A DNA stretch of 64,000 nucleotides from Chloroflexota bacterium. GTDB taxonomy: Bacteria; Chloroflexota; Anaerolineae; Anaerolineales; Anaerolineaceae. Below the pieces are notes generated by a model. The model was not told the DNA's origin. It did not search any database and was given only the letters and a program-made list of their open reading frames with translations. This document shows positions 53,754 through 61,515 of the stretch, piece after piece. The stretch lies in the NCBI GenBank assembly GCA_029777225.1, contig JAKOSR010000090.1:1-64000 (forward strand), written 5' to 3'. A program made the translations under genes and the position numbers. Within the stretch, counting starts at the first letter, position 1. Each line of letters begins with the position of its first letter.

Positions 53754-53783
53754 AAAAAGCAGAGGTGATTGCCTCTGCTTTTT
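53754..53783. terminator. Bidirectional terminator
   Basis: The stem AAAGCAGAGG with CCTCTGCTTT between convergent genes, T-runs on both strands. Confidence 0.88.
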
Positions 53784-53799
53784 ATATCCAAATGAAGAT

Positions 53800-54615
53800 T
53801 TAGACCTTGCGCTGGCGCCACAGGTAATAGCCAAGCCCAAGCCCACCCAGGAGAATGACCAGCCCGACTACCAGGAGCACTGGGGAGCGGCTGACGGTAT
53901 CGGCCTGGGGAACTTCCGCGATGGCCATGGACTCCTGCGCGCCAAAGTCGATGGTGGCCAGCTCGCCGGCTTTGACCTCGAGCGCGTAGTTGGTGGCGGT
54001 GGTCGCGTTGAAGCCATCCGGGATGGCCATGGTGACGTTGTAGCTGCCCTCTGGGATGTTTTCAAAGCAAATCGGATCGACTGTTTCGGGGTCGCCGGCC
54101 ACGGTGTTACCGGTTAGGGAGACGTTCCCAACCCGGTCGTTAATGCTGACCACGCCACCATACAGGTAGGTTTCCCCTTCGGTGCGCATGCCTGAACCAT
54201 CCAGGTCGTTGAAGAGAACCACGCAGACCTTGGCAAAGCCGGCGGAGGGCGTGGCAGTGGGGGTGATGAGCTCGGGTGGAATCGTGGCGGTGGGCATGGC
54301 GGTTTGGGTCAGGATTTGGCCTTCCAACTGGCCGAGCAGCAGCTTTTGGCCGGGTTGAATGGTGCAGGCCTCATCCAGCCCATTGAGGGAGATGATGTCG
54401 GCGATGGAAACGTTGGTCAGCAGGAAAACGCGCGTGCAGGTGTCGCCTTCCTGAACCTCGTAGAGGATTTGCCCGATTTCGTTGGGGGTGGGGGTTTGGT
54501 ACGCGGTTTGGGCGGTCACGCTGCCCAGCCTGCTGGGGGACGCAGACAAAACGCCAAGCGCGAGAATGAGCGCGAAGATGGGCAGGAATATTACAAGCTT
54601 CTTCGATGTTTTCAT
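53800..54615 (-). CDS. LysM protein anchored by a C-terminal membrane helix
   Basis: 271 residues. Signal peptide (KKLVIFLPIFALILAL), a LysM domain about 50-95 (YEVQEGDTCTRVFLLTNVSI, IISLNGLDEACTIQPGQKLLL), a Thr/Pro linker, an SdrD-B/prealbumin-like beta domain about 128-225 (VCVVLFNDLDGSGMRTEGE), and a C-terminal helix followed by RQRKV. The LysM domain would bind peptidoglycan and the helix would hold the protein in the membrane. The beta domain contains a DxDGSG loop that could bind calcium. Confidence 0.88.
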   Translation of the reverse strand: MKTSKKLVIFLPIFALILALGVLSASPSRLGSVTAQTAYQTPTPNEIGQILYEVQEGDTCTRVFLLTNVSIADIISLNGLDEACTIQPGQKLLLGQLEGQILTQTAMPTATIPPELITPTATPSAGFAKVCVVLFNDLDGSGMRTEGETYLYGGVVSINDRVGNVSLTGNTVAGDPETVDPICFENIPEGSYNVTMAIPDGFNATTATNYALEVKAGELATIDFGAQESMAIAEVPQADTVSRSPVLLVVGLVILLGGLGLGYYLWRQRKV

Positions 54616-54747
54616 GGTTACCTCTCAGCGGATTATAACATTTTTGCCCCATCAATCGCCGGGCTGAACCAACGGACAGGACGGGTTGACAGAGGCCGGT
54701 TGTTTCATCAGAGTTAACTCTCTGCTGGTTTTGGGTAAAATTGGAGT

Positions 54748-55533
54748 GTGTTGATACCCAGAAAACTTGCCCAATTCGTAGGTATGGTCATCGCCCTGTG
54801 CGCGATGGGTGCCTGCGTGGGCGTGGGCGGCGCACCAACGCAGGCACCAGAATTGATCCTGCCGGCCACGGCCAGCCCTGAACCCAGCGCCACCATCGAC
54901 TGGTTCCCGCGCACGCCGACTGCGACCTTCCCCACGCAGCCAGGGAGTGTGCCAGCAGAAATTACTCAGACACCGCAGGCACGGGGAGAGGCATTGTTCT
55001 CGGATGATTTCAGCGACGAGGCCCTCTGGCAGGCACAGGCACAGAGCACGGGTAACATTAAGGTGGGTTCCGGCGCGCTTTCCGTGGCCTTGAAAGGTTT
55101 TATGGGGTTACTCGTCAGCACCAGCCAGCATGACCTGCCGGCCAGCTTCTTCCTGGAAGTGATGGTGGACGTTTCGCTTTGTTCCGAGGGGGACCAGTAC
55201 GGGCTGTTGCTCTGGCAGAACAGCGTCGCGGGCACATACCGGCTGTGGATGAATTGCGCGGGGGAGCTGCGCCTGGACAGGCAGATTTACGCTTCGGTGG
55301 GCGTGGTTTCGGATTGGCAGCAGGCGCGTAAGTTTCAACCCGGCGCGCCCGCGCGCAACAAAATTGGCCTGCTGGCTGAGGCAGGCGAACTGAAAGTTTA
55401 CATTAACGACACTTTCCAGTTTAGTGTGCCCATCCGGCAGGACCTGGAGGGGCCATTGGGGGTCATCGCGCAATCCGCTGGGAATGGCGCGAGCACCATT
55501 CTTTTTTCAGACCTGGCTGTTTACCAGCCTTAG
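54748..55533 (+). CDS. Lipoprotein with LamG/DUF1080-like domain
   Basis: 261 residues. Start GTG 54748 or TTG 54751. Lipobox AMGAC with Cys23, Thr/Pro spacer with TPTATFPTQP, then a beta-sandwich about 80-261 starting FSDDFSDEALWQ, with GLLLWQNS and YINDTFQFSVPI. Same type as the lipoprotein at 27908-28588. Function not known; surface-located. Confidence 0.78.
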   Translation: MLIPRKLAQFVGMVIALCAMGACVGVGGAPTQAPELILPATASPEPSATIDWFPRTPTATFPTQPGSVPAEITQTPQARGEALFSDDFSDEALWQAQAQSTGNIKVGSGALSVALKGFMGLLVSTSQHDLPASFFLEVMVDVSLCSEGDQYGLLLWQNSVAGTYRLWMNCAGELRLDRQIYASVGVVSDWQQARKFQPGAPARNKIGLLAEAGELKVYINDTFQFSVPIRQDLEGPLGVIAQSAGNGASTILFSDLAVYQP

Positions 55534-55628
55534 CAAGTTCTCTTCGCGTGTAACAGGATATAATTCAGGCGGGAAAGCTGCCTGGCAAGCTGCCCTTGCT
55601 GAATGACCTTGTTGACGGAGGAAAAAAC

Positions 55629-56642
55629 ATGCCTGAAAATCTCAAGATTGTCATCCCAATGGCAGGAATGGGCAGCCGTTTGCGCCCACTGACCTGGAGC
55701 CGGCCCAAGCCCCTGGTTTCGCTGGCTGGTACCACGGTCCTGGACCACCTGCTGAGGATGTTTGACACTATCCCCAATGCGGAAGACCTGGAACTGGTTT
55801 TCATCATGTCGCCTGGCCAGGATAAGATGATCCGGGCGTACATGCAAAAATACTATCCCAAGCGAAAGATTCATTACGTGGAACAGCCGGAGATGAAAGG
55901 GCAGTCCGACGCGCTTTGGCAGGCACGGGAATTGCTGCACGGACCCATTTTGGTGGTCTTTTCGGACACACTGATTGAAAATTCCTTCGCCCGCCTGCAG
56001 GAAGAAAGCGCAGAGTCGGTTGCCTGGGTTAAGGCCGTGCCTGACCCGCGCCGTTTCGGCGTGGCAGAGGTGGACTCGCGTGGGAATGTCACCCGGTTGA
56101 TTGAAAAACCTAATGAGATGAACAATAACCTGGCTGTGGTTGGGTGTTATTACTTCAAGCAAGGGGCGAAATTATTACAGGCCATCCAGGAACAATTCCG
56201 CCTGAACATTTCGCTCAAGAACGAGTTTTACCTGGTGGACGCCATCAACCTTTTCCTTGAAGGTGGCGTGAAAATGCGAGTGGAACAGGTGAAAACCTGG
56301 TTGGACGCCGGAACCTCTGAAGCCCTGCTGGATACCAACCGCTACCTGCTGGAACACGGGCGCGCCAACGTGGATGAAGAAGGCGCCGTGGTGGACAACA
56401 TCATCATCCCACCGGTTTTCATACACCCTGAAGCACGGGTGAACAACTCCATCATTGGCCCCTACGCCTCGATAGGCGCTGGCGCCATCGTACAGAACAG
56501 CTCCATCAAGGATTCCATCCTCAGCCCGCTTGTGCATGTGACCAACTCTCACCTGGAAGGTTCACTGCTTGGGCATGATGTGGTCATCAATGGCCTGATG
56601 GGCAAGTTCAACATGGGCGACAATTCCTGGGCCAACTGGTAG
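55629..56642 (+). CDS. Sugar-1-phosphate nucleotidyltransferase with left-handed beta-helix
   Basis: 337 residues from ATG 55629 (GGAGG nine bases upstream). Nucleotide-binding GMGSRLRPLTWSRPKPLVSLAGT, metal site VVFSDTL, then EKPNEMNNN and VKTWLDAGTSEALLDTNRYL, all of the RmlA/GalU class. Residues 260-337 have hexapeptide-like repeats (NNSIIGPYASIGAGAIVQNSS in form), as in longer RmlA and GlmU-type enzymes. It makes an NDP-sugar, probably dTDP- or UDP-glucose, for glycan synthesis. Confidence 0.9.
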   Translation: MPENLKIVIPMAGMGSRLRPLTWSRPKPLVSLAGTTVLDHLLRMFDTIPNAEDLELVFIMSPGQDKMIRAYMQKYYPKRKIHYVEQPEMKGQSDALWQARELLHGPILVVFSDTLIENSFARLQEESAESVAWVKAVPDPRRFGVAEVDSRGNVTRLIEKPNEMNNNLAVVGCYYFKQGAKLLQAIQEQFRLNISLKNEFYLVDAINLFLEGGVKMRVEQVKTWLDAGTSEALLDTNRYLLEHGRANVDEEGAVVDNIIIPPVFIHPEARVNNSIIGPYASIGAGAIVQNSSIKDSILSPLVHVTNSHLEGSLLGHDVVINGLMGKFNMGDNSWANW

Positions 56643-56688
56643 CCTGAGAAAACCTCACCCTGACCCGAACCAATTCAAAGGAGAATCA

Positions 56689-57852
56689 ATGACGAAAGAA
56701 GTGCTGGCAAAGCGCGTGAGAGACTTAAAACCCTCCGGCATCCGGAAGTTTTTTGACATCGCTGCCACCATGGCGGACGTGATTTCACTGGGCATCGGCG
56801 AACCCGACTTTGCCACCCCTGAGCCAATCATCCAGGCGGGCATTGCTTCGCTCAAGCGCGGGGATACGCACTACACATCCAACCACGGCCTGATTACGCT
56901 GCGCCAGGAATTGGCCCGGCATCTGCATGAGCTGTATGGGGTGACCTACAACCCGGCAAGCGAGCTGGTGATGACCGTGGGCGTTTCAGAAGCACTTTAC
57001 CTGGTGTTCACGGCCATCCTTGAGCCGGGGGATGAGGTCATCATCCCAACGCCCTGCTTTGTGTCTTACCAGGCGGAAGTGGAGCTGGCCGGTGGCGTGC
57101 CCGTGGAAGTCCCCGCCTATTTTGAGGACGAAGTCCAGCCGCGCGCTGAATTGATTGAGGCGGCAATCACGCCTCGGACCAAGGCCATTTTCATTGGTTC
57201 CCCCTGCAACCCGACCGGGGCCGTGGCGACCGCCCAGACTTACCAAAAAGTGGCCAACCTGGCTGAAAAGTACGACCTGATGGTCGTTTCTGACGAAATT
57301 TATGACCGCCTGGTTTACGGTGTGGAGCATATTTGCTTCCCAAGCCTGCCGGGGATGTGGCAACGGACCATTTTGCTGGGCGGTTTTTCAAAAGCTTACG
57401 CGATGACGGGCTGGCGGATTGGGTACGTGGCCGCGCCGGCTGAAATCATCAATGGGCTCGTGCGCATCCACCAATACACCATCATGTCGGCGCCCACCAT
57501 TTCGCAGTATGCCGCGCTTGAAGCGTTGCGGGTGGGGGAGCCCTACGTGCAGGAAATGCTGGCGGAATACGACCGCCGGCGCAAGCTGGTGGTTTCAGGG
57601 TTGAACGCGCTGGGTTTGAAGACCTTTGAGCCAAGAGGCGCGTTCTACGCGTTCCCCTCGCTTGAGTCCACCGGCATGGATGATGAAACCTTCTGCAACC
57701 GACTGTTGCTCGAAGGGCGTGTTGCCATGGTGCCAGGCAGGTCGTTTGGCGATGCTGGGATTGGCTTCGCCCGGGTTTCCTACGCCACCTCCTACGAACG
57801 GTTGGAACAGGCGCTTGAGAAAATTGACAGATTTCTCCGGAAAAGCCTTTAG
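56689..57852 (+). CDS. Class I/II pyridoxal-phosphate aminotransferase
   Basis: 387 residues. The fold-type I pattern is complete: SLGIGEPDFATPEPII, YTSNHGLITLRQELA, GSPCNPTGAVATAQ, VVSDEIYDRLVY and the PLP lysine in GGFSKAYAMTGWRIGY. Likely an aspartate- or aromatic-type aminotransferase. GGAGAATCA precedes the ATG. Its relation to neighbours is not evident. Confidence 0.95.
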   Translation: MTKEVLAKRVRDLKPSGIRKFFDIAATMADVISLGIGEPDFATPEPIIQAGIASLKRGDTHYTSNHGLITLRQELARHLHELYGVTYNPASELVMTVGVSEALYLVFTAILEPGDEVIIPTPCFVSYQAEVELAGGVPVEVPAYFEDEVQPRAELIEAAITPRTKAIFIGSPCNPTGAVATAQTYQKVANLAEKYDLMVVSDEIYDRLVYGVEHICFPSLPGMWQRTILLGGFSKAYAMTGWRIGYVAAPAEIINGLVRIHQYTIMSAPTISQYAALEALRVGEPYVQEMLAEYDRRRKLVVSGLNALGLKTFEPRGAFYAFPSLESTGMDDETFCNRLLLEGRVAMVPGRSFGDAGIGFARVSYATSYERLEQALEKIDRFLRKSL

Positions 57853-57946
57853 GCAGGCCGGGTGAACCTTGGTTGCTAAGTTTCCACAGGTTGGGGATGG
57901 CCGGCCATGGGCGTTCTGATGGATGGTATAAAGGAGACCTGAGAAC

Positions 57947-58510
57947 ATGATTACCATCAAACCGCTACAAACGGACCAGGCACAACTCTTCACGGAATAT
58001 TTTGACGGATTGGACTTCAGCCATGCTGAGCATTGGGCGGGCTGTTTCTGCCAGTATTACCTTTCTGGCTGCACGCCGGAAGAATGGGAGCAGCGAAGCG
58101 CGAGCCAGAACCGGGAGTTGGCGCTACTCAATATCCGTTCCGGACGAATGACGGGCTACCTGGCTTTTGAAGGCCAGGAGGTTGTGGGGTGGTGCCGTAC
58201 CATCGATATGCTGGACGCTCCGAACATCGCGAATCTTCCCGAGCTACCCACGGCGCGTGGAGAAGCCGGGGCCGTGGTCTGCTTCGTGGTTCATCCGCGC
58301 ACGCGCGGGCAAGGCCTGGCGGGCCAGCTACTCGGGGTGGCCGTGGAAGGCTTTAGGCAGGACGGTTACCAAAAAGTTTATGGGTTCCCGTTTGAATCCA
58401 AAGAACATCCCCAGCGCCAGTACCTTGGCACCGCCGGTATGTTTGAAAGGCTTGGCTTCAGCCGGCAGTCAGCCAGCGAAAACCAGGCGGTGTATTGCCT
58501 GGAATTCTGA
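57947..58510 (+). CDS. GNAT-family N-acetyltransferase
   Basis: 187 residues. Acetyl-CoA loop region AGAVVCFVVHPRTRGQGLAGQLLGVAVEGF shows the R/Q-x-x-G-x-G/A motif; the N-terminus has AGCFCQYYLSGCTPEEW with several Cys. C-terminal AGMFERLGFSRQS is typical of GNATs. Substrate unknown. GGAG lies upstream of the ATG. Confidence 0.85.
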   Translation: MITIKPLQTDQAQLFTEYFDGLDFSHAEHWAGCFCQYYLSGCTPEEWEQRSASQNRELALLNIRSGRMTGYLAFEGQEVVGWCRTIDMLDAPNIANLPELPTARGEAGAVVCFVVHPRTRGQGLAGQLLGVAVEGFRQDGYQKVYGFPFESKEHPQRQYLGTAGMFERLGFSRQSASENQAVYCLEF

Positions 58511-58662
58511 GCAGGAAAGGCCCACGCGCGGTTGAGAGCACCGAACGTAAGGGGGTGTTTACCTTGACCAAACGCCTGTTATGCGATAAGTTTAAGCCAG
58601 TACATTTGAGGTAGATGCATGTTTTTGAAACAGCATTCCGAATTTTTTTCCCCCGATTTTGG

Positions 58663-58686
58663 CGGGCACAGTTCACCTTGTGCCCG
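58663..58686 (+). other. Hairpin upstream of glutamate dehydrogenase
   Basis: A perfect 8-bp stem CGGGCACA with TGTGCCCG around an eight-base loop, 38 bases before the gene. No T-run follows directly, so it may act on the leader rather than as a terminator. Confidence 0.4.
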
Positions 58687-58723
58687 TTCACTGTTTTCAG
58701 TCTGACCATTCAAAGGAGAGATC

Positions 58724-60010
58724 ATGTCAGGACCAACCAACGCTTTTGAAATAGCCCAACAACAATTTGATAGGGTTGCCGATCAGTTGGAGCTGGATGA
58801 CCAGGTGCGCGAACAGCTGCGCTGGCCAGCCCGCGAATTCCACTTCCGCATCCCGGTGCGCATGGATAACGGCGTCATCCGTGTGTTTGAGGCCTTCCGC
58901 GTGCAGCATAACGACGCGCGCGGCCCCAACAAAGGTGGTTTGCGCTTCCATCCAGCCGAGACTGTGGATACCGTGCGCGCCCTGGCCATGTGGATGACCT
59001 GGAAATGCGCAGTCGCCAATATCCCGCTTGGCGGCGGTAAAGGCGGCGTCATCGTCGATCCTTCCACCCTGTCGGACGGAGAAAAGGAAAGGTTGGTGCG
59101 AGGTTTCATGCGTGTGATGTGGCGGAATGTCGGTCCCCGACAGGATGTTCCCGCCCCGGACGTTGGCACCACGCCCCAGATGATGGGCTGGATGATGGAC
59201 GAGTATTCACGCATCACCGGCCAGTACACCCCCGGTGTGATTACCGGAAAGCCCCTGGGCGGCGGCGGTTCTGAAGGCCGCACTGAAGCCACTGGCTTTG
59301 GCGTCATCTACACGGTGCGGGAGGCCATGAAGCACCTCGGCATCGATCCGAAGACCACCACGGCTTCCCTGCAGGGCTTTGGCAATGTTTCACAATACGC
59401 CGCGCTTGGTTTCATCGAGCACCTTGGCGGAAAAGTGCTGTGTGTTTCCTGCTGGGATCGCAACGACCGCACCTCCTACACCTTCAGCAAGGAAGATGGG
59501 ATTGATCCCCGGTTCCTGATGAGCATCACCGACCAATATGGCACCATTGACAAGGAAAAGGCCAAGGCGGCCGGCTACCAAATCGAAGATGGTGGGGCCT
59601 GGATAACAAAGGATGTGGATGTGCTCATCCCAGCGGCGCTCGAAGGCCAGGTAACCGGCGAGAGTGTCAAACTCATCAGTCCCAAGGTCAGGATTTTGGC
59701 GGAAGCGGCCAATGGCCCAACCACCCCGGACGCGGATGAGATTTTGAAACAACGCGGCATTTTCGTCATCCCCGACTTTTTGTGCAACTCCGGCGGTGTG
59801 ACGGTTTCGTACTTTGAGGGTGTCCAAAACGACCAAAACTTCTACTGGTCCCGCGAGGAAGTGCTCAAGAAGCTTGACGAAAACATGACCACCGCTTTTG
59901 GAAGCGTGCTGGACATGTCGTTGAAGAAATCCGTCTACATGCGCGACGCGGCCTATATGGTCGCAATTGATAAAGTCGTGCGGGCAATGAAGCTGCGCGG
60001 CTGGATATAA
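58724..60010 (+). CDS. gdhA: Glu/Leu/Phe/Val dehydrogenase, glutamate dehydrogenase type
   Basis: 428 residues, hexameric GDH length. Catalytic Lys in MTWKCAVANIPLGGGKGGV, DVPAPDVGTT, the NAD(P) Rossmann site LQGFGNVSQYAALG and CNSGGVTVSYFE. It interconverts glutamate and 2-oxoglutarate with ammonia. AAAGGAG precedes the ATG. Monocistronic with a strong terminator. Confidence 0.95.
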   Translation: MSGPTNAFEIAQQQFDRVADQLELDDQVREQLRWPAREFHFRIPVRMDNGVIRVFEAFRVQHNDARGPNKGGLRFHPAETVDTVRALAMWMTWKCAVANIPLGGGKGGVIVDPSTLSDGEKERLVRGFMRVMWRNVGPRQDVPAPDVGTTPQMMGWMMDEYSRITGQYTPGVITGKPLGGGGSEGRTEATGFGVIYTVREAMKHLGIDPKTTTASLQGFGNVSQYAALGFIEHLGGKVLCVSCWDRNDRTSYTFSKEDGIDPRFLMSITDQYGTIDKEKAKAAGYQIEDGGAWITKDVDVLIPAALEGQVTGESVKLISPKVRILAEAANGPTTPDADEILKQRGIFVIPDFLCNSGGVTVSYFEGVQNDQNFYWSREEVLKKLDENMTTAFGSVLDMSLKKSVYMRDAAYMVAIDKVVRAMKLRGWI

Positions 60011-60027
60011 CTTAGCATGAACGCCGA

Positions 60028-60061
60028 AGACCGCCTGTACGATTACAGGCGGTCTTTTTTT
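60028..60061 (+). terminator. Terminator after gdhA
   Basis: A perfect 12-bp stem AGACCGCCTGTA with TACAGGCGGTCT and CGAT loop, then seven T residues. Confidence 0.95.
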
Positions 60062-60100
60062 AGAGGATTCATTTTGCTACCTGGGGTGCGTTGCTGGAAC

Positions 60101-60721
60101 TTAAACGTGCTCCAGCGCCTCCACGATGATATCCGCGACTGAACAGGGGGAGAGGCGGTCCGTGTTGAGGATGAGGTCGTACCAGTTGGGGTCATTCAGG
60201 TCGGCCATGAAGACGTTTTGAATGAAATCCACGTGGGCTTTATCACGTTCGCGAACCAATTTCCGGGCTTCCTCCACCGATATGTTTTGCCTGGATTGCC
60301 AGACCTTTATGCGCCTGCTTTCAGGCGCGATGATGCGGACATGCAGGGTGCCCGGCTTGCCGGCCAGGACAATCTGGGCTCCCCGCCCAACGATAATGAT
60401 ATTGCCGAGTTCGTAAGCGGACAGGATGATTTTACGCAGAGCCATTTCGTTGGTTAGCGCAGGGTCTGCGCCACGCGGGCCATAGCCCTGGCCAAACATG
60501 ATGGGGGACTGGAAGTTTTGCAGGGCTTTCTCCATAAAGCTTCTGACCGGGAATTGCTCCTCTTCCAATCCTTCAAAGGCGGCAGGATCCCAGCCTTTGG
60601 TCCTGGCCATATCATCAATCAGGTACTTATCCAAGAGTTTGTATTCCAGGCGGACAGATAACAGGCGGGCAATCTCGTTGCCCTCGCTACCTGATTGTCT
60701 TGAAAGCGTGATGACAGCCAT
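60101..60721 (-). CDS. Cytidylate kinase-like protein
   Basis: 206 residues from ATG 60721 (AAAGGAG four bases upstream). P-loop-like RQSGSEGNEIARLL at the start, a central IIIVGRGAQIVLAG and NLVRERDKAHVDFI-type helix (KLVRERDKAHVDFI). These match the cytidylate-kinase-like family (AAK_26 type) whose substrate is unclear; it is not canonical Cmk. Oriented opposite gdhA and convergent with it. Confidence 0.85.
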   Translation of the reverse strand: MAVITLSRQSGSEGNEIARLLSVRLEYKLLDKYLIDDMARTKGWDPAAFEGLEEEQFPVRSFMEKALQNFQSPIMFGQGYGPRGADPALTNEMALRKIILSAYELGNIIIVGRGAQIVLAGKPGTLHVRIIAPESRRIKVWQSRQNISVEEARKLVRERDKAHVDFIQNVFMADLNDPNWYDLILNTDRLSPCSVADIIVEALEHV

Positions 60722-60880
60722 ACCACTCCTTTCGTTCAATTGCTCTCTTCAATTGTGTTTACGGGATTAGGCCGATGGAACCCAAGCTGTTCCTAATTGC
60801 AGTATACAACTTTGTGGAGGTGATTCAAGCAGGAAGTTGTGGCTGTGATGAAGAGAAATGAAATCAGGTAAAATAGGCGG

Positions 60881-61261
60881 ATGCAAAAAAACCTGACCCC
60901 CAACATGACGCGCAGAGTGGCGCGTGAAAAAGACACCGTCAGCAAGATGATTACGCTGTATTGTCATGCGAGGCATGGTTCCGACGGCGCGCTGTGCACG
61001 GATTGCGCCGCTTTACGCGACTACGCACTCGACCGGATTGACCGCTGCATGTTCCAGCCCGATAAGCCGGCGTGCGGGCGCTGCCCGGTGCACTGTTACC
61101 AACCTGAAATGCGCGCGCGTATCCGCGAGGTCATGCGTTACGCCGGCCCACGCATGCTCTTCCGCCACCCGATCGCAGCCGCTCATCATTTGGCGCATAC
61201 CATAAGCAAACCAAGCGAGAAAGTCCGTCGGGTCGCGGATATCAGGCTTTCCCGCGAATAA
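60881..61261 (+). CDS. YgbA-type nitric-oxide-linked protein
   Basis: 126 residues. Family pattern: REKDTVSKMITLYCHARHG, LCTDCAALRDYALDRIDRC, KPACGRCPVHCYQPEMRARIREVMRYAGPRMLFRHP. The six or more Cys in C-x2-C pairs suggest a metal or Fe-S site. Enterobacterial YgbA is induced by nitric oxide; known as the nitrous oxide-stimulated promoter family. Role here is inferred as nitrosative stress. Confidence 0.9.
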   Translation: MQKNLTPNMTRRVAREKDTVSKMITLYCHARHGSDGALCTDCAALRDYALDRIDRCMFQPDKPACGRCPVHCYQPEMRARIREVMRYAGPRMLFRHPIAAAHHLAHTISKPSEKVRRVADIRLSRE

Positions 61262-61343
61262 TACTTTCCACCCTTTTTTCTTTTTTACCAATAAATCCTG
61301 CCTATGGCAGAGAGGCGTTTTTCAGGGGCTCTCTCCAATTTAC

Positions 61344-61372
61344 TTGCCAATTATGTAAAAAAGTTCTATAGT
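61344..61372 (+). promoter_or_regulatory. Promoter for the large unknown gene
   Basis: TTGCCA at 61344-61349, exactly 17 bases, TATAGT at 61367-61372. It lies about 140 bases before the start; a small hairpin ACACCT-TTCC-AGGTGT at 61449-61464 sits in the leader. Confidence 0.6.
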
Positions 61373-61515
61373 ATTAATAGTAACTTTCGCCTGTCCTCTC
61401 GTGTCTCTGACACCCAAACAAAACAAAATCCATCGATACCAAACGCGGACACCTTTCCAGGTGTTCTGCCAACCAACCATGAAGCTGTTCACATATGAAG
61501 CAAAGGAGTATCAAA

